Shown: in pieces, positions 18,230-27,710 of the stretch
Position numbering within the stretch: the stretch's first letter is position 1
Layout of the letters: every line of letters begins with the position of its first letter
NCBI GenBank assembly: GCA_020248265.1
Contig: JADCHX010000024.1
Location: 1-64,000 of the forward strand
DNA length: 64,000 nucleotides
DNA from: Rhodocyclaceae bacterium
GTDB taxonomy: Bacteria > Pseudomonadota > Gammaproteobacteria > Burkholderiales > CAIKXV01
Direction of reading: 5' to 3'
The notes under the pieces: generated by a model
Databases searched by the model: none
Told to the model about the DNA's origin: nothing
What the model saw: the letters and a program-made list of their open reading frames with translations, nothing else
Translations under genes and position numbers: made by a program

Positions 18230-18889
18230 ATGCGATCTCTCCTGCGCCGCGCCACGCGGCACGCCCGGCTAATGCCGACCCTGCTGCCGGCCCTGCTGCC
18301 AGCCCTGTTGCTGGCCCTGGCCTGGTTGGCGGCCGCGCCCGCCCACGCGCAGGGCAGCGCACCGGCCGATACGGCCTGGGCAGCACTGCGCGCCGGCGGC
18401 GCGGTCGTGGTGCTGCGCCATGCGCAGACCGTGCCCGGCATCGGCGATCCGCCCGGGTACCGGCTCGATGACTGCGTGACGCAGCGCAACCTGTCCGACG
18501 AAGGCCGGCAGCAGGCACGCCGCCTCGGCGCGACCTTGCGCGGGGCCGGCGTGGCGATCGGCGAGGTGCTGTCGAGCCGGTGGTGCCGCTGCGTCGACAC
18601 GGCCACCGAAGCCTTCGGCCGGGTCACGCCGTGGCCCACAGCCGATTCGTTCTTCGATCGCCGGGGCACCGACGGCCAGGAAGACCCATCGGCGCGGCAG
18701 ACGGCCGACCTGCGTCGGCGTATCGCCGCCCATCGGAGCCCGGACACGCTGGTCATCGTGACCCACCAGGTCAACATCACCGCGCTCACCGGCATCGTGC
18801 CGGCGATGGGCGAACTCGTGGTGCTGAAGCCCGCCGGCGGACGCGCCACGACCGGCTTCACCATCGCCGGCCGCTTGACCGTGCCCTGA
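18230..18889 (+). CDS. Exported histidine phosphatase family protein
   Basis: A 219-aa branch-2-like histidine phosphatase with an N-terminal signal peptide ending near APAHAQ (residue 41). The hydrophobic core of the signal is an internal repeat (LLPALLPALLLALAW). Catalytic features are the RHA motif in VVVLRHAQT near residue 64 and a second histidine in VIVTHQVN near 178. Probable periplasmic phosphomonoesterase; the substrate is unknown. It converges on htpG with 75 bp between, in which I see no clear terminator. Confidence 0.88.
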   Translation: MRSLLRRATRHARLMPTLLPALLPALLLALAWLAAAPAHAQGSAPADTAWAALRAGGAVVVLRHAQTVPGIGDPPGYRLDDCVTQRNLSDEGRQQARRLGATLRGAGVAIGEVLSSRWCRCVDTATEAFGRVTPWPTADSFFDRRGTDGQEDPSARQTADLRRRIAAHRSPDTLVIVTHQVNITALTGIVPAMGELVVLKPAGGRATTGFTIAGRLTVP

Positions 18890-18964
18890 ACGCAGACGGA
18901 ACGGCGGTTGCAGGCGATCACTGCCGCCCGCAGCCACCGTGGTTGTAGCCGTAGCCTCAGCCGA

Positions 18965-20938
18965 TCAGGGCGTGATGATCCGCGAAGGCTCCTTCGCCGC
19001 CCCGGCCAGAGCGAGCATCAGCCCGTTCAGCCGGCGCACGAACGAACCCGGATCTTCGAGCTGCCCGCCTTCGGCCAGCATGGCCTGTTCGAACAGCAGG
19101 TTCGCCCAGTCGGCGAAGCGCGCCTCGTCCGTCTCGGCACCCAGCCGCTCGACCAGTGCATGGTGCGGGTTCACCTCGAGGATCGGCTTGCTGCCCGGTC
19201 CGACGCTCTGGCCGGCCGCCTTGAGCAGGCGCTCGAGGTTCATCCCCATGTCGCCCTCCTCGACCACCAGGCAGGCCGGCGAATCGGTCAGGCGCAGCGT
19301 CACGCGCACGTCCTTCGCACGCTCGCCCAGCGCGGCCTTGACGCGCTCGACCAGCGGCTTGAATTCTTCCGCAGTCTTCGTCTGCTCGGCCTTCTCGGCT
19401 TCGTCCTCGAGAGCGCCGAGGTCGAGTTGCCCCTTGGCCACCGACACCAGCGCCTTGCCCTCGTACTCGGGCAGGTTCGACACCATCCACTCGTCGACCC
19501 GGTCGGCAAGCAGCAGTACCTCGATGCCCTTCTTGCGGAACACCTCGAGGTGCGGACTGTTGCTGGCGGCCGCATGGGTGTCGGCGGTGATGTGATAGAT
19601 CTTTTCCTGGCCCGGCTTCATCCGGCCGATGTAGTCGTCGAGCGACACGTCCTGCGTCGGGCTTCCGGAATGCGTGGTCGAGAACCGGCACAGCTTCGCG
19701 ACACGGTCGCGGTTGCCGAAGTCTTCGCCGACGCCTTCCTTCAGCACCTTGCCGAACTCGGTCCAGAAGGTCGTGTACTTCTCCTTCGCGTTATCGGCCA
19801 GGTCGTCGAGCATCGACAGCACGCGCTTGGTGCAGCCGGCGCGGATCGCGTCGATGTCGCGGCTCTGCTGCAGGATCTCGCGCGAGACGTTCAGGGGCAG
19901 GTCGCTCGAGTCGACCACTCCGCGCACGAAGCGCAGATAGGCCGGCAGCAGCTGTTCGGCGTCGTCCATGATGAACACGCGCCGCACGTACAGCTTGAGC
20001 CCGCGCTTGTGCTGCCGGTCGTACAGGTCGAACGGCGCGCGCGACGGCAGGTACAGCAGCTGGGTGTATTCCTGCTTGCCCTCCACCCGCGCATGCGCCC
20101 AGGCGAGCGGATCCTGGAAGTCGTGCGCGACATGCTTGTAGAACTCGTTGTACTGCTCGTCGGTGACCTGCGACTTCGGCCGGGACCACAGCGCCGAGGC
20201 CTGGTTCACCGTCTCGCGCTCGGACTCGGTCACGTAGGCGGACTTCTCCGCATCCCAGCGTTCCTTGTGCATGCGCACCGGCAGGGTGATGTGGTCGGAG
20301 TACTTGCGGATCACGTTGCGCAGGCGCATTGCGTTGAGGAAATCGTCCTCGCCCTCGCGCAGGTGCAGCGTGACCTCGGTGCCGCGCACCGGCCGGTCGA
20401 TCGCTTCCAGCGTGTATTCGCCATCACCGGTCGATTCCCAGCGCACGCCCTGCGCCGCAGGCACGCCGGCACGGCGCGTGGCCACCGTGACCCGGTCGGC
20501 GATGATGAAGGCCGAATAGAAGCCGACGCCGAACTGCCCGATCAGGTTCGCGTCCTTCGCCTGGTCGCCCGAGAGCCGGGACAGGAACTCGCGCGTGCCG
20601 GATTTCGCGATCGTGCCCAGGTTGTCGATCACCTCCTGGCGGGTCATGCCGACGCCGTTGTCGGCGATGGTGATGGTGCGCGCTGCCGGGTCGAAGCCGA
20701 CGTCGATGGCGAGGTCGGAATCGCCCTCGAACAGCGAGCCGTCGCCGAGCGCCTCGAAGCGCAGCTTGTCACAGGCGTCCGACGCATTCGAGATCAGCTC
20801 GCGCAGGAAGATTTCCTTGTTGCTGTACAGCGAATGCACCATGAGGTGCAGAAGCTGCTTCACCTCGGCCTGGAAACCCAGGGTCTGGCGGCCGCCCGCG
20901 GCGGGTGCGGCATCGGGAGTCGTTGCTGTGTCGGTCAT
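18965..20938 (-). CDS. htpG: Molecular chaperone HtpG (Hsp90)
   Basis: A 657-aa Hsp90 protein, full length for the family. The GHKL ATPase domain has E47 and N51 in [15 protein letters not shown] and the DNGVGM motif near residue 95. The middle domain includes [20 protein letters not shown] near 330 and [12 protein letters not shown] near 365. The C-terminal dimerisation domain is complete. HtpG is an ATP-dependent cytoplasmic chaperone of the heat-shock response. A sigma-32-type promoter lies 37-64 bp upstream of the start and overlaps the stop codon of the upstream histidine kinase gene. Confidence 0.98.
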   Translation of the reverse strand: MTDTATTPDAAPAAGGRQTLGFQAEVKQLLHLMVHSLYSNKEIFLRELISNASDACDKLRFEALGDGSLFEGDSDLAIDVGFDPAARTITIADNGVGMTRQEVIDNLGTIAKSGTREFLSRLSGDQAKDANLIGQFGVGFYSAFIIADRVTVATRRAGVPAAQGVRWESTGDGEYTLEAIDRPVRGTEVTLHLREGEDDFLNAMRLRNVIRKYSDHITLPVRMHKERWDAEKSAYVTESERETVNQASALWSRPKSQVTDEQYNEFYKHVAHDFQDPLAWAHARVEGKQEYTQLLYLPSRAPFDLYDRQHKRGLKLYVRRVFIMDDAEQLLPAYLRFVRGVVDSSDLPLNVSREILQQSRDIDAIRAGCTKRVLSMLDDLADNAKEKYTTFWTEFGKVLKEGVGEDFGNRDRVAKLCRFSTTHSGSPTQDVSLDDYIGRMKPGQEKIYHITADTHAAASNSPHLEVFRKKGIEVLLLADRVDEWMVSNLPEYEGKALVSVAKGQLDLGALEDEAEKAEQTKTAEEFKPLVERVKAALGERAKDVRVTLRLTDSPACLVVEEGDMGMNLERLLKAAGQSVGPGSKPILEVNPHHALVERLGAETDEARFADWANLLFEQAMLAEGGQLEDPGSFVRRLNGLMLALAGAAKEPSRIITP

Positions 20939-20974
20939 GGCATCGTGCTCTGTCGAAATGGCGGAAAGAGGGGG

Positions 20975-21002
20975 TTATGGGGACGCCCTGGCGGATTTCA
21001 AC
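20975..21002 (-). promoter_or_regulatory. Sigma-32-type heat-shock promoter for htpG
   Basis: On the minus strand, GTTGAAA (plus 20996-21002), a 13-bp spacer, then CCCCATAA (plus 20975-20982), a near-perfect match to the known RpoH consensus. The -35 element overlaps the stop codon (20998-21000) of the kinase gene, so htpG can be induced separately from the two-component genes. Confidence 0.8.
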
Positions 21003-22494
21003 CCGCCGATGCCGGCAGCACGACCGTGAATCGGGCACCGGCGCCGCCAGCGGCCGGCGCCAGCTCGACCCGCCCGGCATGGGCACGCGCGATCTCGCGC
21101 ACGATGGCCAGGCCCAGCCCGGCGCCCTCGGTGCCGGTGCCCAGCACGCGGTGGAATCGCTCGAACACGCGTTCGCGCTCCGCTTCCGGGATCCCGGGGC
21201 CGTTGTCCTCGACCGACAGCAGGACGGCCGGACGCCCGCCCTCGACCGCGCGGGCGACGCCGACCGTGACCGTACCGCCCGGCTGCGTGTAGCGCAGGGC
21301 GTTGTCGATCAGGTTGCCGAGCATCTCGGTGAGCATCAGTGCATCGCCGGACACCGCCGCCGGCCCGTCGGTGCGCTGGCAGCCACCCTCGAAGCCGAGG
21401 TCGATCGCGCGCGCGATCGCCTGCGGCACCCAGTGCTCGGTTGCCGCGCGCGCGATGGCGACGACGTCGACCGGGCGCCGGGCCATCGGTTCGGTACGCC
21501 CCGGCTCGGCGCGAGCCAGCGACAGCAGCTGGTTGACGAGACGGCCGTTGCGGTCGGCAGCGGCATGGATCTGCGCCAGCCGCTCGCGCGTCTCGACCGG
21601 GTCGGTTGCACGCTGCGCCAGTTCGACCTGGGTTTTCAGTGCCGCGGTCGGCGTGCGCAGCTGGTGCGCTGCATCGGCGATGAAGCGCTGCTGCGCCGCC
21701 AGCGTCGCCGACATGCGCCCGAGCAGATCGTTCAGCGAACGCACCAGCCGGCGAACCTCTGGCGGCGCGCGGTCTTCCTTGACCGGCGCGAGGTCGCGGA
21801 TGGAACGGTTCTCGATCTCGCGGCGCAGTGCCTCGAGCGGGGCCACGCCACGCCCGATGCCCACGTAGACGATGCCGGTCATCAGCAGCATCAGCGCGAG
21901 CTGCGGCAGCAGCGTCGCGATCAGCACATCTCGCGCCATCTCGCGCCGCTCGACCAGGGTCTCGCCGACCTGCACCAGCGCATGCCCATCGACCCGCCCG
22001 GCGGACAGGGACTCCAGCGGCACGCGCATCGCCGCAATGCGCATCGGCTGGCTGCGATACTCGGCCTGGTAGAAGCGCGGCGGCGGCAGTTCGATGTCAG
22101 GGCCGGACCCGGCATCGGTGTCCTCGACCGGATCGGGCGGTGCCACGGCACGGCGCACCTGCGGCCAGCCGTCCGGCGGCGGCGGCATGCCGCTGTAACC
22201 CATGACGAACTCGCCCTTGGGTCCGGATACGGCGTAGTAGACCCGGTCGCGCAGGTCCGAGACCAGCACCTTCTGCGCGATCTGCGGCAGATCGACCACC
22301 ACGTGCCCGGCGCGGTCGATCCGCAGTTGCCCCGCCAGCGCCAGCGCCGAGTCGTGCAATGCCCGGTCGTACGCACTGGTCGCAAAGCTGTAGGCGAGCG
22401 TGTAGGTAAGCCAGGCGCTCGCAGACCAGAGCACGATGATCGGTGGCAGCAACCAGATCAGCAGTTGCCTGCGCAGCGGGGCTTCAGCCAGCAT
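20998..22494 (-). CDS. TctE-like sensor histidine kinase
   Basis: A 498-aa inner-membrane kinase. Two membrane helices (about residues 10-35 and 192-212) flank a periplasmic domain of the 2CSK type found in TctE and QseC. HAMP and dimerisation segments follow; the phospho-acceptor is H277 in FIADAAHQLRTP. The ATPase domain has an N box near residue 395 (LGNLIDNALRY) and a G1 box VEDNGPGIPEAE near 425. The start overlaps the response regulator gene by 11 bp. TctE relatives sense carboxylates; that ligand class is inferred by homology. Confidence 0.93.
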   Translation of the reverse strand: MLAEAPLRRQLLIWLLPPIIVLWSASAWLTYTLAYSFATSAYDRALHDSALALAGQLRIDRAGHVVVDLPQIAQKVLVSDLRDRVYYAVSGPKGEFVMGYSGMPPPPDGWPQVRRAVAPPDPVEDTDAGSGPDIELPPPRFYQAEYRSQPMRIAAMRVPLESLSAGRVDGHALVQVGETLVERREMARDVLIATLLPQLALMLLMTGIVYVGIGRGVAPLEALRREIENRSIRDLAPVKEDRAPPEVRRLVRSLNDLLGRMSATLAAQQRFIADAAHQLRTPTAALKTQVELAQRATDPVETRERLAQIHAAADRNGRLVNQLLSLARAEPGRTEPMARRPVDVVAIARAATEHWVPQAIARAIDLGFEGGCQRTDGPAAVSGDALMLTEMLGNLIDNALRYTQPGGTVTVGVARAVEGGRPAVLLSVEDNGPGIPEAERERVFERFHRVLGTGTEGAGLGLAIVREIARAHAGRVELAPAAGGAGARFTVVLPASAG

Positions 22495-23170
22495 CGGGTG
22501 CTGCCGCCGGTTCCTCGAGCAGATAACCGAGCCCGCGGATGGTACGGATGCCCACGACAGCCGGGGCGAGCTTTTTCCGCAGCCGATGGATGTACACCTC
22601 GATCGCGTTCGGCCCGGCCTCCTCGCCGAAGCTGTACAGGCGCTCGGACAGCTGCGATTTGCCCACCACGCGGCCAGCCCTGAGCATCAGGATCTCGAGG
22701 ACGGCGAACTCGCGCGCCGAGAGTTCCACCGCGGTGCCGGACACCGTCGCGCGCTTGCCGACGGTGTCCAGGCTCAGGCCGCCGACAACGATGTCGGCAC
22801 TGGCCGAACCCTGGGCGCGCCGGATCAGTGCCCGCACGCGGGCCTCGAGTTCGGGCAGGTCGAACGGCTTGCTCATGTAGTCGTCGGCCCCGAGATCGAG
22901 GCCATCGACACGATCGGTCAGGCGGTCGCGAGCGGTGAGAATCAGCACAGGGGTACGCCCGCCGCGCTTGCGCATCCGGGCGAGCACCTGCAAGCCGTCC
23001 ATCCGCGGCAGGCCGAGATCCAGGATCACGCAGTCGTACTGCTCGGACAGCAGCATCGTATCGGCAGACTGACCGTCGTCGAGACAGTCGACCGCATAGC
23101 CCGCCAGTTTCAGCGAGCGCGACAGTCCGTCGGCAAGCAAAGGTTCGTCTTCGACGATCAGGATACGCAT
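22484..23170 (-). CDS. TctD-like OmpR-family response regulator
   Basis: A 228-aa regulator. The receiver domain has acidic residues E7 and D8, the phosphorylation site D51 in CVILDLGLP and K100 in MSKPFD. The winged-helix domain ends with VEVYIHRLRKKL-like sequence and TIRGLGYLL. The start is the ATG at 23170; a longer frame to 23395 is not family-like. It is translationally coupled to the sensor kinase. Homologues control tricarboxylate transport; whether the targets here are tctBA or the Bug genes is untested. Confidence 0.94.
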   Translation of the reverse strand: MRILIVEDEPLLADGLSRSLKLAGYAVDCLDDGQSADTMLLSEQYDCVILDLGLPRMDGLQVLARMRKRGGRTPVLILTARDRLTDRVDGLDLGADDYMSKPFDLPELEARVRALIRRAQGSASADIVVGGLSLDTVGKRATVSGTAVELSAREFAVLEILMLRAGRVVGKSQLSERLYSFGEEAGPNAIEVYIHRLRKKLAPAVVGIRTIRGLGYLLEEPAAAPDAG

Positions 23171-23472
23171 GAAGTCAGGAAAAGGAGCGCGCGCACGGCG
23201 CAGCAATGCATTCGGACACGGCGTCGGGCACCCGGTACCGACGCGCTCGCGAGCCAGCGCCATAGGCTGCTCACGCGACCACAGGATAGCGCGCCCGGCT
23301 CGCGCGCGGGCTCCTGGCAGGCTCGACGGCCGGGCAGGCCTCGCGCACGCACCTTCCGATGAATCGCCGGGGCATTCACTGCTCGGGACTGACATCGACG
23401 TCGACGCCGCCCCCCCCCCGAGGCCCGCGGAGCAGCGCGATATACTCGCCCGCCCATGCCCTGCCCAAGCAC
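23171..23472. other. Divergent intergenic region with a C10 tract
   Basis: This roughly 300-bp region separates the response regulator from the divergent MFS gene and must hold promoters for both. It contains a run of ten C at 23410-23419, and a TATACT at 23441-23446 that could be a -10 box for the MFS gene, without a matching -35. No gene is seen. Confidence 0.45.
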
Positions 23473-24693
23473 GTGAGCGTCCAACCCTCCGCCGTCGCGG
23501 TCATCGCGCTCGCCTCGGCAACGCAGGCACTGATCGCGATCTGCAGCGCGGCCCTGCCCGCGCTCGCGCCCGCGATCGCCCGTGGTCTGGGTGTGGACGC
23601 TTCGCTGATCGGCTACCAGGCCAGCATCGTGTATGGGTGCGCCCTGTGCGCGACCTTCATCACCGGCACGCTGATCCGGCGGCTCGGCGCCGCACGCACG
23701 ATCCAGTGCACGCTGGGCGCGAGCGCCCTTGGGCTGCTGCTGGCCAGCGCCGGCAGCCTGCCGATGATCATCGCCGGCTCGATCTGCATCGGCACCGCGC
23801 TCGGCATCACCACGCCGGCCACCGCGCATGCGCTCGCCCGGTTCACGCCCATCGAGCGCCAGAACGTCGTGTTCTCGCTGAAGCAGGCGGGGGTACCGCT
23901 GGGCGGCATGCTCGCGGCGATCATCGGGCCGCTGGTCGCCGTGGTGTTCGGCTGGCAGAGCGCACTGGTGCTGTTCGCCGCCTGCTGCCTGGCGCTGGTC
24001 GCCGCGCTGCAGCCCCACCGCGCCCGCTGGGACGACGACCGCGATCCGCGCGCGCGCTGGCTGCAGCATCCGTTCGGCGGCATCCCGGCCGTCTGGTCGG
24101 ACGTGCCGATCCGCTACCTCGTGCTGGCCGGCGCCTCGTTCAACGTGACGCATGTCGCACTGACCGCCTTCACCGTCAACCTGATGGTGAAGGACATCGG
24201 CTACTCGCTGGTGGTGGCAGGCATGATCGCAGGGGCTGCCCAGCTCGGCGGCACACTGGGCCGGGTGTCGCTCGGCTTCCTCGCCGACCGGTTGCGCGAC
24301 AGCCTGACCATCCTCACCGTGGCTGGCGGGCTGATGACGCTGATGTGCCTCATCACCGGCCTGCTCGATGAACGCTGGCCGCGCTTCGCGGTGGTCGCCG
24401 TGTTCCTGCTGTTCGGCTTCATCGGCATCGGCTGGAACGGTGTGTTCCACGGCCAGCTCGCACGGCTGTCGCCGCCGGGGCGCGTCGGGCTCACCTCGAG
24501 CGGCGCGGGGTTCTTCCTGTTCGTGACCGCGTTCGCCGGCCCATCGCTGTTCACGACGCTGTACGGCTGGGCCAGCTCCTACACTACGACGTTCGCGCTG
24601 CTCGCCTGCACGCCCATGGCAGGCATGCTGCTCGCGCTGCGTGCACAATCGCACATCCGCCGCGCGCGCCGCACCAGCCAGGACATCCATTGA
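23473..24693 (+). CDS. MFS transporter (paralogue A)
   Basis: A 406-aa major facilitator with twelve predicted helices, beginning at a GTG (VSVQPSAVAVIALASATQ). Family features include LIGYQASIVYGC near residue 50, FSLKQAGVPLGG near 135 and the central WDDDRDP loop near 190. It is closely similar in plan to the transporters at 25437 and 52384. An ATG at 23456 is closed by a stop within seven codons, which supports the GTG. The stop overlaps the TTG start of greB. The substrate is unknown. Confidence 0.88.
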   Translation: MSVQPSAVAVIALASATQALIAICSAALPALAPAIARGLGVDASLIGYQASIVYGCALCATFITGTLIRRLGAARTIQCTLGASALGLLLASAGSLPMIIAGSICIGTALGITTPATAHALARFTPIERQNVVFSLKQAGVPLGGMLAAIIGPLVAVVFGWQSALVLFAACCLALVAALQPHRARWDDDRDPRARWLQHPFGGIPAVWSDVPIRYLVLAGASFNVTHVALTAFTVNLMVKDIGYSLVVAGMIAGAAQLGGTLGRVSLGFLADRLRDSLTILTVAGGLMTLMCLITGLLDERWPRFAVVAVFLLFGFIGIGWNGVFHGQLARLSPPGRVGLTSSGAGFFLFVTAFAGPSLFTTLYGWASSYTTTFALLACTPMAGMLLALRAQSHIRRARRTSQDIH

Positions 24694-25259
24694 ACAAGGC
24701 CTTCACCCGCGAATCGGACGGCAGCAACGACGGCGATGGCGACGATGAACTCGAAGCGCCCTCGCCACTGCCCGCAGGCAGCCGCAACTACATCACCCCG
24801 GCCGGCTACACGCGGCTGAAGACGGAGCTGAAGCACCTGCTCGACCGGGAACGCCCCGACGTGGTGAAGGCAGTGTCCTGGGCCGCGTCGAACGGCGACC
24901 GCTCCGAGAATGCCGACTACATCTACGGCAAGCGGCGGCTGCGCGAGATCGACCGCCGCATCCGTTTCCTCACGCGGCGCCTGGACCTCGCCGAGATCGT
25001 CGACCCGGCCGCGCGCGAGTGGACCGACCAGGTGTTCTTCGGCGCGACCGTACGCATTGCCCGCGCGGATGGCGCCGAGCAGGTACTGGCGATCGTCGGC
25101 ATCGACGAGATCGACACCGAGCGCGGGCGAATCTCGTGGGTGTCGCCGATGGCGCGTGCGCTCACCAAGGCTCGCGAAGGCGACACCGTGACGCTGCACA
25201 CGCCGGCGGGCGTCGAGGACGTGGACATCCTCGAGGTGAACTACCTGCCGATCGACTGA
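24690..25259 (+). CDS. greB: Transcription elongation factor GreB
   Basis: A 189-aa Gre factor. After an acidic 30-residue extension comes the coiled-coil domain (YITPAGYTRLKTELKHLL) with the acidic tip region NGDRSENADYIYGK near residue 70. The C-terminal FKBP-like domain follows (FFGATVRIA and YLPID at the end). GreB rescues backtracked RNA polymerase by stimulating transcript cleavage. It starts at TTG, overlapping the stop of the upstream MFS gene, so translation is probably coupled. The N-terminal acidic extension is longer than in E. coli GreB. Confidence 0.93.
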   Translation: MNKAFTRESDGSNDGDGDDELEAPSPLPAGSRNYITPAGYTRLKTELKHLLDRERPDVVKAVSWAASNGDRSENADYIYGKRRLREIDRRIRFLTRRLDLAEIVDPAAREWTDQVFFGATVRIARADGAEQVLAIVGIDEIDTERGRISWVSPMARALTKAREGDTVTLHTPAGVEDVDILEVNYLPID

Positions 25260-25436
25260 CACAGCGACCGGCCAGGACCGTACCGCCGGCCTTGCGGTCC
25301 AGGGGCGCTATGATCGGAATACAGTCGATCACGCAACGGGCGCCCGGGTGCCCGTTTCTTCTTCCTGGAGCGTCACACGATCCAACCGGCCGCGACACCA
25401 CTGCCCGCCAGCGACGACCCGCGCGCCTCCGCCTGG

Positions 25437-26618
25437 GTGGCCGTCATCCTCATCACGCTCGTGCAGTCGGTGTCCGCCTGCGCCAACGTGACACTGCCGA
25501 CGGTCGCACCGAAGATCGCGCAGACGCTGGGCATCGACGCCTCCTGGATCGGCTACCAGGTGAGCCTGCTGTTCGGCTGCGCGGTGCTCAGCGCGACCTT
25601 CGGTGGCGGTCTGGTGAGCCGGCTCGGGCCCGCGCGCGCCGGCCAGGTCGCGGCGCTGCTGAGCATGGCCGGCATGGCACTGGCGGCCGTGCCGATGCTG
25701 CTGACGATGGCGCTGTCGACGGTGCTGTGCGGCTTCGCGCTCGGGCTGGTCAACCCCGGTGCGGCGCAGGTGATCGTCCGGTTCACGCCGCTCAGGCACC
25801 GCAACCTGATCTTCTCGATCAAGCAGAGCGGCGTGCCAGCCGGCGGCGTGGTGGTCGGACTGACCGCGCCATTGATCGCAGTCAGCCTCGGCTGGCAGTG
25901 GTCGGTGCTGCCGGCGATCGCCGTGGCGTTCTGCGTGCTGCTTCTGATGCAGTGGGTGCACCCGGTCTGGGACAGCGAACGCAACCGCGGGGCGAAGCTG
26001 CTGGGCACGCGCAGCGGCGGCATCGGCATGGTGTGGGCGCGGCCCGCGCTGCGCTGGCTGGCGCTGTCGGGCTTCTGGTTCGCGTTCATCCAGCGCAGCC
26101 TGCTCACCTTCCTGGTGTCCTACCTCTACCTGGTGGCCGGCTACTCGCTGATCGAAGCCGGTGCGCTGCTCGCCCTGTACCAGGCCGCGGGCGGCCTGGC
26201 GCGGCCGATGTGGGGCATCGTCGCCGACCGGCTGTCGGGGCCGCCGGTGCTGATCGGCCTGTCACTGTGCACGATCACCACCTGCCTGGCGCTGTTCTGG
26301 CTCGACGCCACCTGGCCGCCGGCCGTGGTCTCGGCGATCATCGCGGTGCTGGGCGCGACCTCATACGGATGGAACGGCGTCTACCACGCCGAGGCCACGC
26401 GCATCTCGCCGCCGCGCGAGATCGCGACGCTGACCGCGGGCACGTCTTCGTTCGCCTACTCGGGCGTGCTCGCCGGGCCCGCGCTGTTCGCGCTCGGCTA
26501 CCAGGCGTTCGGCAGTTATCCGGCGATGTTCGGATCGCTGGCGGGCGCGGGCGCGCTCGGGCTCGGCTGCCTGCTGCTGGCGATCCGCCATGCGCGGCTC
26601 GCACCGCCGGTGGCCTGA
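25437..26618 (+). CDS. MFS transporter (paralogue B)
   Basis: A 393-aa major facilitator with the same signatures as paralogue A: WIGYQVSLLFGC near residue 38, FSIKQSGVPAGG near 125 and a WDSERNRG loop near 178. The start given is the GTG at 25437, which leaves almost nothing before helix 1. The reading frame stays open upstream to an ATC codon at 25380, preceded by CTGGAG, so the natural start may be a rare codon 19 residues earlier. The substrate is unknown. Confidence 0.87.
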   Translation: MAVILITLVQSVSACANVTLPTVAPKIAQTLGIDASWIGYQVSLLFGCAVLSATFGGGLVSRLGPARAGQVAALLSMAGMALAAVPMLLTMALSTVLCGFALGLVNPGAAQVIVRFTPLRHRNLIFSIKQSGVPAGGVVVGLTAPLIAVSLGWQWSVLPAIAVAFCVLLLMQWVHPVWDSERNRGAKLLGTRSGGIGMVWARPALRWLALSGFWFAFIQRSLLTFLVSYLYLVAGYSLIEAGALLALYQAAGGLARPMWGIVADRLSGPPVLIGLSLCTITTCLALFWLDATWPPAVVSAIIAVLGATSYGWNGVYHAEATRISPPREIATLTAGTSSFAYSGVLAGPALFALGYQAFGSYPAMFGSLAGAGALGLGCLLLAIRHARLAPPVA

Positions 26619-26696
26619 TCACACGCGTCTGGCGTACGATCGGCAGGACAGGGCCCGGCATGGCAAGGCCGTCCCGGCAACCCAGGGAAGTCGACG

Positions 26697-27710
26697 ATGT
26701 CCGAACACGGCAAGTCAAGGGTCTGGTCAGTCGCACCCGCGCTGGCACTGTTGCTGGCGCTGCAGGCCGCGCTGGTATCCGCACAGCCGGCGCCGCAGGG
26801 CTGGCGCCCGCAGCGCCCGGTGGAACTGCTGGTCGGCGCCGCCCCGGGGGGCAGCATCGACCTCACTGCGCGCGTACTGCAACGGGCGCTCGATGAGCGA
26901 AAGCTCGCCGGCGTGTCGACGCTGGTGGTCAACCGGCCCGGCGCCGGCCAGGGGCTGGCCTGGGCGCAGATGATCGAGCGCTCGAAGGCGGTGCCGGCGA
27001 TCGCGATGGGCGGGCCGAACCTGGTCTCGAATCCGGTCACCGGGCTGCATCCGATAGATCACACGCAGGTGACCACGCTCGCCGTGCTGTTCGACGACTA
27101 CATGGCGATCGCGGTGCGCGCCGACTCGCCGATCCGGTCGATGCGGGAGGCCATCGAGCGGCTGCGCAAGGATCCCGGCGCGCTGTCGATCGGCGTCGCG
27201 CCATCGCTGGGCGCAGGCGCGCACACCGGCGGCGTAGTGGCCCTGCGCGCGGGTGGCGTCGACGTGAAGAACGCGCGTTTCGTGGTGTACAAATCGGCCG
27301 GGGAAGCCATCCTCGCGGTGATCTCGGGCGACCTCGACATGGCGGTCGGCACCGTGGCCAACTTCCCGCCGCACCTGCAGTCCGGACGCATCCGGCTGGT
27401 CGCGGTCACCTCGGGCAGGCGCCTGGGCGGCGTGATGGCGAACGTGCCGACCCTGCGCGAACAGGGCATCGACGGCGTCTACACCAACTGGCGCAGCGTC
27501 ATCGGTCCGAAGTCGATGCCTCGCGAACAGGTCGCCTTCTGGGAAGAGGCGCTCGGGACGATCGTGAAGAGCGACGAATGGCAGCGCGACCTAGAACGCA
27601 ACTTCTGGACTGGCAACTTCCTCGTCGGCGAGGCGGCTGCCCGCTATGTCGACGAGCAGGCCCGGCAGTTTCGCGATATCTACAGCGTACTCGGAAAGAA
27701 TGCACCATGA
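26697..27710 (+). CDS. Bug-family solute-binding protein (divergent)
   Basis: A 337-aa periplasmic binding protein with a signal peptide ending near ALVSAQ (residue 29). It has the ligand-loop motif GAAPGGSIDLTAR near residue 50. The usual second motif HVPYKGxGPAL is degenerate (FVVYKSAGEAI near 200), so it is the most divergent of the six Bug proteins here. No transporter is adjacent. Its stop codon overlaps the start of the sulfatase gene (ATGA), so the two are translationally coupled, which hints that its ligand is related to the sulfatase substrate. Confidence 0.88.
   Translation: MSEHGKSRVWSVAPALALLLALQAALVSAQPAPQGWRPQRPVELLVGAAPGGSIDLTARVLQRALDERKLAGVSTLVVNRPGAGQGLAWAQMIERSKAVPAIAMGGPNLVSNPVTGLHPIDHTQVTTLAVLFDDYMAIAVRADSPIRSMREAIERLRKDPGALSIGVAPSLGAGAHTGGVVALRAGGVDVKNARFVVYKSAGEAILAVISGDLDMAVGTVANFPPHLQSGRIRLVAVTSGRRLGGVMANVPTLREQGIDGVYTNWRSVIGPKSMPREQVAFWEEALGTIVKSDEWQRDLERNFWTGNFLVGEAAARYVDEQARQFRDIYSVLGKNAP

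Noticed and set aside
18908-21292. Open frame of 794 codons on the plus strand
   Set aside because: Antisense to htpG and the kinase gene; no start signal or domain.
23441-23446. TATACT as a firm promoter for MFS paralogue A
   Set aside because: No -35 box at the right distance, so it is mentioned only within the intergenic entry.
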